A DNA stretch of 64,000 nt from contig PZJY01000009.1 in assembly GCA_031472005.1 (NCBI GenBank), positions 1,736,001-1,800,000 of the forward strand, read 5' to 3'. A model generated the notes under the pieces. That model did not search any database. It saw only the letters and a list, made by a program, of their open reading frames with translations, and was not told the origin of the DNA. Positions 33,455 to 45,973 of the stretch are shown one piece after another; within the stretch, counting starts at the first letter, position 1; the number at the start of each line of letters is the position of its first letter. Position numbers and translations under genes: made by a program. The DNA is from Tetracladium setigerum. Its lineage: Eukaryota; Ascomycota; Leotiomycetes; Helotiales.

Positions 33455-34470
33455 TTTGATAAGGGAACCAGTCAAGTAGATGATGAAGTGGTAGTAGTAG
33501 AAGCGATGAAATTGAATTTGACGGTACTTGCGGACTGCTTTTTATATGTTTCCCTCGGATGTTCACTTTGAGCAAAGGAGGCTGCGTGTCATCGTGGGCT
33601 TCTCTGCACCAGGACGCCGCCATCAAACTCCTCCTGTCGTGATTAATCTGGAGATTTTTTACATGGTACTATACGTTTCATTTTCGATCAGGAAACTTCA
33701 GTTGTGTTGAAACCCGTTGCCGTCGGCGATTAACAAGTCGGGAAAGTTTCCTACGGAAGAGGAATTCGGAGATAGAAAAAACATGAAAGTGGTGGTTCAA
33801 GCAAAACTTCTCTACAAGGATATGTCTCTCTATAGGAATATGATTCTTCGTAAGCATATAGCTCTCTATAAGGATATGCCTTTGTAAGCACGCCTCGCCA
33901 AGATGCTTTACTAATGTCGGACCCGTCGATTTTGTATCGTGAACGAAACATATCTGATGAAGAACTTATGAGCTAAGCCCTGGCCAAGCTTTAGCTGACT
34001 CACGCCGCTTAAAATCTAATGATGATATCCGGAACACCTCTCAATAAACGGGTTCATTCTTACACCACAATACGCCAAGAAGGACTGACCAATCCATTTG
34101 AACCACGGCAGAAGCTCCCCTTAAGCATACTGAATATTCTGCATAGCCTCTTGAATATTCTGCGAAGTGCGGATCAAAAAGCAGAACGCCTTCGGGCACA
34201 ATATCTTGGGGTCCGCCCCACATGTTTGCACATTCGGGCGTGATTGTTGATCACTTCCTGGAGAGCTTTACTGTAGCCGAATCGTTGCAAGCTCAAATAT
34301 CTTGGCCCGAAGTCGCAAAAAATTTGTCATTGGTTACACGCCTTCCATCGTCTGCTGAGCGAAGCATAAAGCTCTTCCAAAATTTGAATCTGGTATACAA
34401 CTAATAAATCATTTTTCTCCATCATTCTTCTCCATTAAAAACTACAAATAACAGTTTACAACCGTCCCCT
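33455..34470. other. Intergenic region between NmrA-like and FAD monooxygenase genes
   Basis: Promoter of the NmrA-like gene (near 33455-33700) and 3' flank of the monooxygenase. Between 33805 and 33890 there are three imperfect copies of CTCTCTATAAGGATATG, and near 34130-34165 TGAATATTCTGC is duplicated. No protein or RNA gene is seen. Confidence 0.5.
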
Positions 34471-36881
34471 TTACACCTCCGTCTTTCCAGAATACGGTAC
34501 ACAAAAGCCCTCGAAGAACTTCCCAATCGTTTCGTGATTATCAATATCAGTGACCAGAGATACATCTAAAGTAGGCAGGTCAGAAAGGGTGACTTGATTG
34601 ATGATAAGCGAACAATACAACTTTCCAGTTGTGGTGGATAAGAGTGAATGATGGAAGGAAAGAAAGAAAAGTGATAGAAAAGAGCATTACCAGGAAGAGG
34701 GGGGAGGAGAAAGTGGGAAGGAGAGAGAAGAAAGAAAGCATACATTGATCTGGTCTTATGATCGCCACGGCGCCTTTCTTAGGATCAACACCGTAGAATT
34801 CATACGCTTTTCCATGCCCGCTGTTGTAACTTTCTTCATCGATGAAGATTTTGTGTAGGTCTGCAAATCTTATTAATTAAAAAGCTTCCAAAATTTGACC
34901 AAAAATATTTTAAAAGGGGAAGGGGATTGATTTTTGGTCAAAGTGAAGAGGTGTTCGGGCGGGCTTGGATTGAGATTTGGGATTTGGAGGATGGAGTATC
35001 GAACGCACCTCGCATCTTCCACGGTCCTGTCACTGGCATGAAATACTCGGGGATATCTTCGAGTTGTTCTATGGATGTGCCATCGTATGTTGTAGTACAT
35101 ACGACTAACGGCTCGATGAAACTGTCGATATCTTGATCTGGCGGTGTGAATCTCCGAATTGGACCTTCCTCCGAGGAAAGGTACGTAGCAAGCTGTTTTA
35201 AGAAGAAGTGTCAGCTTTAGTTTCGTATGTTTTGGATACTGGTTTTGCAAGAAAGTTGGAAAAGTAAAACTTCATACATTACCCAATCTTCTCGCCGACA
35301 CATCTTCCTTGACATCACCCGCGAAAATTATAACCCTCCATCGCCCGTCGGATGGACATGCTTTGGCGAGATGGATGGCATTTGAGTCCGAGAGTCTCAC
35401 GACCTGTGCGCTGGGGAAACGCATGCCGACTGTCACTCCTTTCGCGAGATCCTGCGAACTCCAGCTCGCTCTTGTGATGACGGAATCACCATATGTAGCC
35501 GTCAAGCCCGCGGTATACCTCCCAGCCTTGACAAACACATCGCTGAAAGCCTCCTTCTCCTCTTTATTGTTGTTGCCATCAACTATCTTCCTCTGCCCAT
35601 TCTCAATTCCACCCGCACGACCTGATTTCGACGAAAAGGCCTTGGCAAACTCGCGATCAAAAGCAATAAGATCTGCCGCCACCTTCTCGCGCTCGATATT
35701 ATACGTCTCAAGCAAGGAAGGAGGTGATTTCCCCGTGATAACAGCAGCAAGCTTCCAACCGATATTGTAACCATCCTGGAGACTAACATTCATACCCTGA
35801 CCAGCTTTAGGCGAGTGGGTATGACACGCATCACCCGTCAAGAAAACCCGATTATCCTTTGAGAAGAAATCCGCTAGACGCTGTCCTATCGAATATGCGG
35901 ACCACCAGAACGTATCTGCGAATTCCATGTGATAGGGATGGAAGATTTTTTGAGCGAGGAGGTGGAGGTCGCTGAGTTGGACTTTTTTGGCGATGGTGCC
36001 GGCGGGGAGTTCGATGTAGAAGCGACAGAGGGAGTTGCCTTCGCGGGGAATGATGAGGAGGGAGCCTGATGAGGATTGGATTGCGACTTTTTTGCGGATA
36101 TCCGGGAAGTTGGTACGTGGGTAGATGTCCATGACTCCCCAGACGGAATCGGTGCTGTCTCCAATCATTTGGAATCCGAGGGATTTACGGACGGAGCTAT
36201 GGGCACCGTCGCAGGCCTGGAAGAGAGGAATGATCCGTTAGTTGAAAGATTTGGATAATTTTTTGTTTTTGTAGACTTGTACTGCTAAAATAGATGGATA
36301 GATATCGTGGAAAAGAGGAAAACAGAAATAGCACTTACCAAAACATACTTCGCGTGAAAACTCCTCTCTTTCCCATTATTCGTAGTTTTGACAGTAACAG
36401 GATACTCATCATTACTCTGATCAACCTCAACATGCGTAACAGCAACACCATATTCCACCTCCTGACCGTTGAACCTCTTCATCGCCTCCAACATCAACCC
36501 ATTAATCCTAGCCTGATTCAAAATAACATGAGGCATACGACTGAGTCCCCTCTCCGTATCCCCCACCTTCCCCCTCCTCACAATTCCCTTCCCCTTCCCT
36601 TCACCCTCACCTTCACACTCCTCCCCAGCAGGGCTCCAAAAAGCAACTTCAATAACATGATAACTCTCTCTAAGCAACTCCTCCGCAATGCCGAAGCTAT
36701 CGAAGATCTCAACCGTGCGACATTGTACTCCATCGGCTTGTCCGATGGTCATGGGTCCGGAGCGAGAATCGACGATTTTGCAGCGGATGCCGTAGCGTGA
36801 GAGCCATGTTGCTGCGCAGAGGCCGGCGGAACCGCTGCCGCAGATGAAGATGTCGATGTGGTTTTGTGATGGCGGCGACAT
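34471..36881 (-). CDS. FAD-dependent monooxygenase, phenol 2-monooxygenase type, 625 aa
   Basis: Five exons on the minus strand (36881-36339, 36216-35278, 35192-35009, 34860-34744, 34565-34471) total 1878 nt, 625 residues. The N-terminal FAD fold has CGSGSAG (Gly15, Gly17, Gly20). ACDGAHSSVRKSLG at about 182 is the DG motif, and GDACHTHSPKAGQGMN at about 310 is the GD motif that contacts the FAD ribitol. FWWSAYSIGQRLADFF precedes it. The C-terminal third (IRRFTPPDQDI, GKAYEFYGVDPKKGAVAIIRPDQY, ETIGKFFEGF) is the thioredoxin-like domain that defines the phenol hydroxylase family. The reaction would be NADPH- and O2-dependent ortho-hydroxylation of a phenolic compound in the cytosol. The length matches the family (about 600-660). 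An insert rich in Glu/Gly/Lys near residue 115 is unusual but in frame. Confidence 0.92.
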
Positions 36882-38496
36882 ACTTAGGGATGGATGAATT
36901 TGGGTTTGGTGGTTTGGTGTTGGTTGGTAGATCAAGAATAGGTGGAATACGATGGTAATGAATGAATGAATCAAGAAATTCACCAGAGACTGCTGGATTA
37001 TTAGGCGAGATTAAGTCGATGGTGTTGTCTGTGATGATAAAATAATTCTCAGAAATTGGATGTTTGGAGGTTTACTGAAGAATTGTCTAGTTCGCCACTG
37101 TATGTCTGCTCAGCTTCTTTCAGACAGTTTGCAGTACCGTGTCTGAAGCCGAAGAAACGTTTGAGGTAAAGATTTTACGTTAAAAGTATACAAATTGTCT
37201 ACCTAAGGTCATTGCTTACTTACCCATAGTTGATGATATTCAAGTTCGAGCCGAGTGGGATGACAAGCGGGGAGAGGGGTAGATCAAAGAGGTCTTACTA
37301 ACATTCCAATTCTTAAAATTTCAGTATTGGAAATGCACTTATTGCAGAAAAGCGGGGAAGTAAGGCGGGGAAAAATATAACAGGTGATAGCCGAAAATAA
37401 GCGAATTTTGACGTAGGACTGGCGAGGTAGAGTACCTAGAAAGTGGCTCAAGAGCATCTATGTAACTAAGTCGGCACCTATGATACATAGGTAGGCTAAA
37501 AGTTTTAGAGCTGGCCTATTGCCGTCAGTACGTTTACAAGCCGACACGTAGTGCCGTTCTCCAACTCCTCCAAGACTTCTCGCCTAATGCCCAGACCTTA
37601 CCCCACATGTCGCCCGGCAAAGTTTGTTTATTTTTCGGCTTTCATAACATAAGGTACGTCTAGAGTTTTTTTTGCATCAGCAACAATCCTCTTCGCATGT
37701 CATTATATGCATTATGCATTTGGCTTGATGAAGCTTTCTTTCTTGCAAACAAATTATACTCTACTTGATTTACTTTCCCATTTTTATAAGGACTTGGGAA
37801 TGTTAGAGCTTTTTCTCCTCCCTCCTCGCTTAGCTCATGTCACGTGAAACAACCACGTAAACTTTTAATTCAAGAGCGCACGTTCCCCTTGGGAAACATA
37901 TATATAGTTGTCCGGGATACCAGGAGTACGATTACATGTAAACGACGCCCGTATTCCAGTAAGAGTTTGAGAGAAAGCGTACCTACCTGACCTAGGTAAG
38001 TAAAGAAACAGCAACACAGCTCCGTACATCTCCCCATCCAACGTGATCAGATTAATTCGGGAGTTGAATACCCTTAATTGTATTTTTAAGTTACCTAGGT
38101 ACTCTAATGAACTTCTAAAAGGTGCAGTACTCTAGTTTTATTACCTCAGAGTACTGGAAGTAAAAAATCCAAGCCTACAGAAAAAAGAAAACGCCGCTCT
38201 TGGTATATACCAAACCAAAACCAGAACCCCAGCCCGACCCAACACCATCCCGAACCCAAATCATTTCGCCCACTCACTCCAAGATTCCGAAAAAAAGACG
38301 AAAAAAAAAAAGAATTCTCATGAAAGACAACAGAAAAGGAATAACGCCCTCCATGTCTTTTCCCCTTTTGGTCAAAAGCAAAAGGCCGAAGTGCTGAAAT
38401 GAGCATTAAAGATGCCTATGCGGTCGTGTTTGTCTTCCTCGCATGCTTGTTGTAGAGTACACTCGCTTTCTCGCTTACCTTTCTTACACCTCGCGC
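36882..38496. other. Intergenic region, 1.6 kb
   Basis: Promoter side of the FAD monooxygenase and 3' flank of lipin. A CACGTG box lies at about 37840 and a TATATATAG at about 37908, in what reads as a promoter. No transcript in either direction can be assigned to it from sequence. Poly-A rich sequence near 38290-38320 is low complexity. Confidence 0.45.
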
Positions 38497-40842
38497 TCAG
38501 TGACTATCACCATTCTCCACCACAACCCCCTTCATACCCGTGATAATCTCAGCGGCATCATCTCTTCTCGTTTGCTCACTAGTAGAAGTGATGACCTTCT
38601 CAATCGTAAGCATGGCTGGGTCCTCATCCTCATATTCCTCGTCTTCCTCTTGCTCAGCGCCAGCATCCAACATGCTCTTTGACAATTCATCTTCATCATC
38701 ATATTCACCGGAGAGGATGCTTTCTTCCAGTCCGTGGTCATCATCGTTTTCATCGCCCGAGAGGTAGCTGTCTCCAAGGGCATCATTTCCTTCGTCCTCG
38801 TCATCATCTTCTTCCTCCTCTTCATCATCTTCATCGTCATCATCTGAGGCACTGAAATCGTCAATCTCGAGAACGGGTTCTCGCCAGTATGAAAAATCGG
38901 TGTACTCCTCGCCACCAACCTCAAGGAGAGTGTTGACGGGCGGGAAGTAATGATCTACAATTTCACGCATGTTGACGTAAGTGTATGTGAGCTTAGTTGT
39001 GATATACATGGAGACCTCAGCGTTGCTGTTGATGGTGAAGATGCGATTGTTTGGAATGCTGACAGAACGGTATGATAGGGCGTCTGTGAGACGATTGCCG
39101 AACCCAGCGACGAAGGGCGATCGTTTGGGACCATATAAGTTTTTGATATCTCTCAAACACGCCATCTTGAACACTTCGGGCTTGCGGATGTATAACTCTC
39201 TTCGAAGGGCTGCAACAGTTCGGTCGGGGCTCATGATTGTTGGGCCTTTGGGTAGACGATATGTATCTTGAACGACACCATTCAGGTACCCTCTCGTTGT
39301 ATCTGCTTGACCAACCCCGCGGGAAGTCAGGTACATGATGTTGTAACCATTGTTGACAATATCGGTGTATAACTTTGCAACTCCAATGTGTGTCCAGTCT
39401 CGACCGATCATGGTCAACACATGGCCAAGAGCATCTGATTTTGTGATGGTGCCATCGATATCAGAAATAACAATCGGCACATCATGTTTCCAGAGGTACA
39501 TGTATGCTTGACATGTTGCTCGGTTGACCGTGAAACTGATGGGATTGGGGCCAGGTTGTAGATTGAGGGCCTTCAGCTGATCACTTGTCAAGCGCAGAGT
39601 CTTTGCATAGTTCCGGTTTGGATCGCCTGCTGTTCCGGGAGGTGTTTTGGGCGGAGTCTCCAATCCTAGAGCCCCGCTGTCGGATTCGCTGCGACGATGT
39701 CTTGGAATAACGGCTGCGATTGTATCACTGTCCCCATCACTGTGATATCCTGGATCCGAAGCAGCGTCGCTAGTCAACAGACCAGACGGTTGGAGTCCAG
39801 CCAGGGCTGCTCTTTGACCTGCAGCCTCCTTTGCCTCCTCACTGCTGTAGATCCAGAGATTTCCTTGCTCGTCTGCTCCAATCAACGCACCAATGTCATA
39901 GTTGCCTTCCAATTCTTCAGAAAGAATCTTGCGTGCAATAACCTCGGCTCTAATTGACTCGTCGTCACTGCTTTTGTATCCCGTCATATCCAACATCAAA
40001 TCCCCAGTCTCCGTAACCTGACTTGCGATATTCGAGGCGTGCAGCTTATTCGACAAAGCGATGGCACGCTCAATGGCCTCTTTGGTTGGCAACGGTGGAG
40101 GACTACTAGATCTTTCGGTGAAAGAGTCTGATCGGCCATCGTAATGCTGGGTTGTAGGTGTCAAGGAACGAGTTTGTCTCTCTCTCTCGGCTCCGTCACT
40201 GAGGCTTCGTGCATTTGTTGGAAGATTTTCGTCGGTGTGGATTCGGCTTGGGGATCTCTAGACCATTCTTTGGAGGCTGGCAGTAAAAACTCTGTAGTAT
40301 CGCTGAGAGGTGTCATGGTACCTACTGAGTGTAAGAGGAGGAAGAAGCAGGGACATTTATGCATGCAAACGTACTCAGATTACTTTCCCTCCTGGCCCCG
40401 CCTCTAGATAAGACAGCTGGACCAGGCCTTTGCGCATGAACCTTTCCATTTGAAGTGTCGAGTTCAAGAAAGTCGGGCTCAGCCAGGATGGATGGACTTG
40501 CGCCTTCCGCTGGCAAGGGAGGACTTGACGCTGGCGACACCAGAGGAGATGTCTGCATGGCCTCCGGAATATTATCCGTCGTCTCGAAGACGAAGAAGGC
40601 CTCTCCCCCTCGCCCAGTTTCATGGCATACTCTTGTTTAGCATCGTTGACCTTGAACTCCACCTTCTTCTCGTGCGGTCGCAAGAGCGAGAACTTGCCGA
40701 AGCGAACATGGAAGGGCGAGCATGCGAGAGTTCCATCTTCCTGCTCCACGACAATCACGTCAATAGCTCCGCTGAGGGTTGACGGATTGATGGAGTTCCA
40801 TGTCTTCGAGACCGATCCGCTGATGCTTCTGACGTACTGCAT
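38497..40842 (-). CDS. PAH1: Lipin / Mg-dependent phosphatidate phosphatase (two apparent small frameshifts)
   Basis: Minus-strand exons 40842-40375 and 40321-38497 with a 53-nt intron (GTACGT...CAGTAG). The N-terminal lipin domain begins MQYVRSISGSVSKTWNSINP and contains GAIDVIVVEQ, HVRFGKFSLLRP and the expected LGEGGEAFFVFET. The catalytic HAD domain has SDIDGTITKSD (DxDxT, about residue 440), YLTSRGVGQADTTRGYL, LPKGPTIMSPDRTVAALRRE and FVAGFGNRLTDALSYRSV. The last 130 residues are very acidic, as in other fungal lipins. The enzyme makes diacylglycerol from phosphatidate at the ER/nuclear membrane and controls phospholipid supply and nuclear membrane growth. The frame shifts twice: one G is missing from a five-base run (40605-40609), inside LGEGGEAFF, and there is a shift in the CT/GA dinucleotide run (40175-40188). 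The exons total 2293 nt, two short of 765 codons. Both shifts are probably consensus errors. Confidence 0.92.
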
Positions 40843-42184
40843 TGCAGGGCCTGGATTTGTTGGGATTCACCAATTCGAATTGAAGAACGAAGGATCGCGA
40901 GAAAGGACGGAGCAGGAGAGTGCCTGCTGAAGATGAAAAGGTAGAGACGGTTCGGTAGAGTTGTGGTTTTTTTCTTGTATTAGAACTTGGGTGATCGGAT
41001 GAGGGGTTGAATGTTCTAGATGCACAGCTGGTGCTGATCAAAGACAATGTTTCGTTTCGTTTTGACGTACAGTACAGTATTAGGAAGTGTAAAGTAAAGC
41101 GAAGCAACAAGTATGTACGGGAGGGATCAGAAGTCTCAGAGATAACCCGAAGGGCAAATAATGTGACAGGTGTAAAAAAGAAAAGGAAGGATCGAAGTCG
41201 TACAATCGACAGAAAGTGTTGGAAGTAGAACAGAGAAGAGAAGAGGCTTGTTGACTCGTGTTGAGGGAGTTGAGTAGTTGGGGGGAAGGATGATGGATGT
41301 TCCGCATTCAACACAACAGTCAACTCAATCACGATGACGGGCGGAAAATGCGAGTGAGAGCTTGGCCGTCAGCAGGGGGGAATAAGGTGGTCATGCAGCC
41401 CTTTCAGCGGCGCCCCAGCCAGTATTCCTTCCCTCCTCCCATTGCGGCACTCCGACCTCCGCTAACCAGCGCCACTTCGTTGCAGAAAGTCCCAAGGCCC
41501 AGCCCATGATTCCCTTCCCTCGTTACCCGACTTGAGTCTGGGCAAACATTAATAACCTCAGCATCTGCACTGCTACAGTAGAATTGCCTTCTGCTTTTGA
41601 ATGTGAATGCATGCACCAGCAATCAACATCCTCGGCACATGTCAATTGTCAACCCATTATCATGATTATCCCTACGGAAAAGAAGCTCCTTGGAACACGA
41701 GCGTCGGCACTCGGCGCACCATCCTTGCCACAACGAGGAGAATGGATGGATACAGTAGGACGGACGCTTGGTGATGGCATGTGAAGCGGACGAAGCTTTG
41801 AGGTTTTTTTTATTTTATTTCCACAAGGATGATGATAGGATGCGAATTGAGTTCAAAAGTCCGCCCGCCCATACCGCCCGCATGCGCTTGGCTGCAATAG
41901 TCCACGAAAAAGTACTTTGGGAGGCGTATCAAGTACAGCGCACAAAGCAAAAACTCATCCATATCGTTGTTTGGCTATTACTACATCGAAACTTAATAGA
42001 CTAAAATGGCGGCAAACTCCCCCAATGGCCACAATAATAATGCACCCCCGTTTTTGAGGCTTGATACTGCTCCAGCCCTGATTTTCTTTTTCCACGCTCA
42101 TCCAACTTCACTCATCATATTCTCCTCTTCAGCCCCAGAGTCAACCCCGCACTGTCCTTTGGAGATGTGTAAAGTAAACATAAT
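40843..42184. other. Intergenic region upstream of lipin
   Basis: Long promoter/leader of the minus-strand lipin gene (40843 rightward) merging with the 3' flank of the BAP31-like gene. The leader contains many purine-rich stretches on the plus strand (pyrimidine-rich in the sense direction). Open frames of 70-190 codons here are leader or shadow frames without known motifs. Confidence 0.45.
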
Positions 42185-43035
42185 CTACTTGTCCTTCTTT
42201 GGAACACCATCCTTAGCGGTGAATTGATCGCCCAAGTTGTTGTACTCTCGGCTCAATCCCTCGCTTTGCTTCTTCAAAGTCTCGATATCTCTCTCCTTGG
42301 CAGCCAACTCCTTCTTGAGTCTACCAATCTCGCCAATGTTACCAGCATTTGCCAACTTGTCAGACTCCTTTCCAGATGCCTTTGGGTCGCCCTCATATGC
42401 CTTGACCTTCTCCTCAAGACGAAGAACATCAAGGATCATGGTGTAGGTGCGGTTGAGGATAAGGGAGAGGAAGAGCGTGAAACCACAGAGGTACATGTTA
42501 CGCTGGGAGTAGAATTTTCGTGCTTGCACTTCCATGCGTTCGTGGCCCATGACTGTAGCTCTGCTAAGATGTTAGTGCCAAGTACCATAGTCAACAACGT
42601 GCCTCCCAAAAAAAAACATACCCGCCAGAAGCTTTGTTGGCCTCAGCAAGCTCCAGCTGAACTCTATATACCCGGTTTACGCTGTCGATGAAGAGAATCA
42701 GGATAAAGATGAACGTAATCTTCATCCCGTATTGTAACTTGGCTACCAGTGGACTCTCCGAACTGAGACACTATTAGTCGATGACGTGGAGGGTTTGGAG
42801 GGGCATATTTCGTACATGAATGTAAACATCTTTCGGCGGATGGTGAAGGTAGTGGAACGATGAGTAGCATAAAGAGTGCCATCTCTGCTACGAGGAGCAA
42901 GAAAACCTGTAATGAGGGGTTTAGCTGTATGTATCAGATGGTGGTGGGGAGGAGTCGGTGAGAACGAGACGGTGGGAAACAGATCGCACGTCTTGTTGCA
43001 GATGCCTAACTTACCAGACTGTAGTAGAGAGTCAT
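42185..43035 (-). CDS. BAP31/Yet-type ER membrane protein (one apparent 1-base frameshift)
   Basis: Four exons on the minus strand (43035-43015, 42906-42816, 42762-42622, 42560-42185). The first codes only seven residues, MTLYYSL. Three membrane helices are seen: VFLLLVAEMALFMLLIVPLP, ITFIFILILFIDSVNRVY and MYLCGFTLFLSLILNRTY. A C-terminal coiled coil follows (IGRLKKELAAKERDIETLKKQ) and the end is KKDK, a KKxx ER-retrieval signal. BAP31 proteins act in ER export and quality control of membrane cargo. Between helices 1 and 2 the usual LPFTIRRKMFTFISESP motif is present, but its first half is out of frame because CCTTCACC lacks one T (plus strand 42844-42849). The exons total 629 nt, one short of 210 codons (209 residues). 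Confidence 0.9.
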
Positions 43036-43631
43036 GTTGGCGGTTTGTGTATTGTAATGAGGGAAAAGGTCGTGTTTTGGAGATTCGTGTCCTATTTGAA
43101 GCTGTCGTCAGTCCACGTTGATTAAGTAGTACCCCACGATAAGAGGGGGATATTGAAGGTTTTAATCATAATGCAGGCAAGAAGGCTTGCCCATAAAGAT
43201 TTGTATTTACCTGTTGAAGCAAAGCTGTCTTCGAGATGGAGATTTCGTGTGTTGTGTTGTTTGTGTCGTGGGATGGCAGAGACGACGCTTTTACGCAGAG
43301 CTCGAAGGTCAACGTCATTCTCGCTTCCAAGAAACCTCCATTCACGCTACCCGATTTTCACAGGGGTGTTGAAGATAGTAGGCACGTGACGGCAAGACAA
43401 CTGCACGAAGCTTGTCAAACTCTCCAGTTGATTATGGTATTTGGTATGAGGACTACAAACCTTATGGATGTTTCGTTTTCAAACGCCATTTTTTCTAGAA
43501 TCAAGAGCTACCTAGTGTAATATTCCACCAACTCCGTGACGCCACAACAAATCGAACGCCAAGAAAATATCGACTTTTCTCTTCTACCCCATAAACTTCA
43601 CTCATAAACACCTGGTAGTAACTATGACTCT
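43036..43631. other. Short intergenic region between BAP31-like and Dus3 genes
   Basis: Promoter and leader of the BAP31-like gene and 3' flank of Dus3. Several overlapping plus-strand frames of 60-95 codons carry no recognisable motif. Confidence 0.45.
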
Positions 43632-45973
43632 TCATCCCTCCGCTTCGATCTCATAACTGTTTGATTTGTGTTTGGGCTGGAATTTGAAGTCTTTATGTGC
43701 TGGACCTAAGAACATTTCGCTATGTGAGGTTAGTAAGAGCGACTTCAGCTGGAAGGAGAAGGCCACATACCTAATCTTGATCCAATCCAGGTAGTTTGGA
43801 CTGGCCAACAAGTTCTCCAACTCATTTCTTCCTGTATAGGCAGGCGGCCTGTCCTGCAGACTTGGTGGCAAGTGATCCAGAAGTCCAACGGGAACATATC
43901 GATGCGCGAAGCTCAACCACTCAAGTAAGAATCGTCGAGTAAACCCAATACCCATCTCATCGGAACCCCATGCATCAAGTCCGTACTTGACAAACTTCTC
44001 AACATATCCCAATCGCTCGGTGGCCGATTTGTCAAGATATTGTCCCTTCTCAATCTCCTCGAACAGCCAAGGCTTGATAAGTGCTCCGCGAGCAACCATG
44101 ACAGAATCAACGCCAGCATTCTGAATGTGGTCTAGGTAATCGACGTGAGAATAACAATCACCGTTACCAATGAAATATAGCTTGCCACCGTTGGCTTGCG
44201 TTCGTTCGTCTGGTTCTTTAATTGTGTCCGCCAAGTCGTCCTTCTTCTGGTTGTATGATTTGATCAGAGTAGCGCACTCAGCAATGTACGCCCAATCTGC
44301 GCTTTTTGTGTATCTTTGTTGTCTACTGCGACCGTGTAGGGTGATTGCAGCACATCCAGGAGCTCCGAGTCTTTCTGATTCAAAACCACCAAAGGCAAGT
44401 CGTTCGATGATCTTTGGAGCAGTAGGCTTCCCGTCTTTGACACCAGTGCGGATCTTTGCAGTGATTGGTATCTCTCCCGATAGGACATTCATGCCTCGGA
44501 TCATCTTCTCAAGCTTTGACGCAGTGTCTAACAATGCCGAGCCAGCACCAGATTTGTAGACCATCTCAATGGGACATCCACAATTCAAGTCAATAACTCT
44601 GAGGTTGGGAACTAGCCGACTCAAAATATCTGCTGACTTGAAAGCGTGCCATGGCTTACTGGCTGATATCTGAGCACCAAACTTCAGATCCTTTGAATTG
44701 TCGTAGTTCTGCACGATGGCACTAGGGCTGTACTTTGGTGGGGAGAGCTCGTCTTGGTGTGCCTTCAACAAGGCCCATTCCGACTTTTGTCCCTGGATCA
44801 AAGGAATTGTCATTGCCATTTCTGAATATGTCAGCTGGGCCCAAATTCGATGCACATTCTCCGGAATGGTAGATTTCCTTGGGTGGTAAGTGGCGCAAGA
44901 ACCGGGGTTTCTGCTCCAAAATAAATTCTTCTCTTCTCGGATGGAAGATATGGCGGGTCTTTGAAGAGAGCACGGTTTTCTTCCATGGCTTCCTTCCCGT
45001 CTTTCTGTTGATATACTTTTTCCATGAGCTTGGAATCTTCATCGAGCCATGCCGTGTAAGTGTCTGCACGAGAGGTGTCTGATTGTTTCTTGGCCAAAGC
45101 GAGTTTATCTTTGGTCGAAACCACATTGTAGATGCCAGGTCGATTCTCATCATCTTCGTTCTTGCCCGTGGCAGACACTCGCTCAATCAGAACCAATTCC
45201 TTCAGGCCGTCTTCTCTTTCAATCTCTTTCGAGTGACTCCCGACAAAGCGACACTTCCATCCGGCATGGCAAACACCATGGGCTTCCCAGACTGGGCACT
45301 TCCCATCCAGAGTTTCCAGATCCGGTCGCTTTCCCTCGCTCAGGTATTTTCTCAAGTCATGAGAGCACCTGCACCTGTCTCCAAAGCTGCACTCTTTTGG
45401 CGAGAATTCGTTTGAGTTTTGGAGGTTGTTGCATAGTCGTATCGCATCAAGAGAGGAGCCGAATTGACGGTCTTTGTTCTGTCCCTTCTCCTTCTTCTTC
45501 TTCTTTCCTCCTTTGCCTCCTCCATTGTCCCGACTATCTCTGTTGTCTCGATTGTCTCGGCTATCCCGAGGTCGTGCTTCAGCAGCGTCGTCATCGGGTG
45601 CAGCATTTGAGGCTCCTCCGTCCGTTCTCTTGGACGTATCGATCAGATATCTGGTCCCCGATATTAGTTGTGCTTGTGAAGAATTGAGAGGGCCAACCAA
45701 CTCAGCCTTTACCAATGCGACGCCCTTAACCTTCTTGTTCGCATCGGTCCCTGGGGTTTCCAGCACGGGCTTTGCATCCTCAATTTTCACTCTTTTGGCA
45801 GATGGCTCATCAGACTCTTCCTGTACAGTTCTCTTTTTCTCGGTTGAATCTGCTTGTGTGCCTGCCGAGTCAATGGGAGCAATTGGCTGGGAGGGTTGTC
45901 CATTTCCTGAGTTTTCTGTGTTTTGAGGTCCTTGAGAAGTCTCAGGGAGGGCTGCTGCTCCGTTGTCAGCCAT
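43632..45973 (-). CDS. DUS3: tRNA-dihydrouridine(47) synthase Dus3 (one apparent 1-base frameshift)
   Basis: Minus-strand exons 45973-43771 and 43719-43632, joined by a 51-nt intron (in frame, so easily missed). The N-terminal third is disordered, with an Arg/Asp-repeat ([11 protein letters not shown]) and a poly-Lys segment. Two CCCH zinc fingers follow ([11 protein letters not shown] at about 194 and [16 protein letters not shown] at about 225). The flavin-binding Dus barrel begins [17 protein letters not shown]. It continues with [45 protein letters not shown] (with the catalytic Cys in the CGCP loop), [29 protein letters not shown] and [14 protein letters not shown]. The enzyme uses FMN and NADPH to reduce U47 in tRNA variable loops. 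At 44837-44842 the frame changes inside [15 protein letters not shown]; one extra G restores it. The exons total 2291 nt, one short of 764 codons. Confidence 0.92.

Noticed and set aside
36294..36800. 168-codon plus-strand open frame
   Set aside because: It is the antisense shadow of exon 1 of the FAD monooxygenase.
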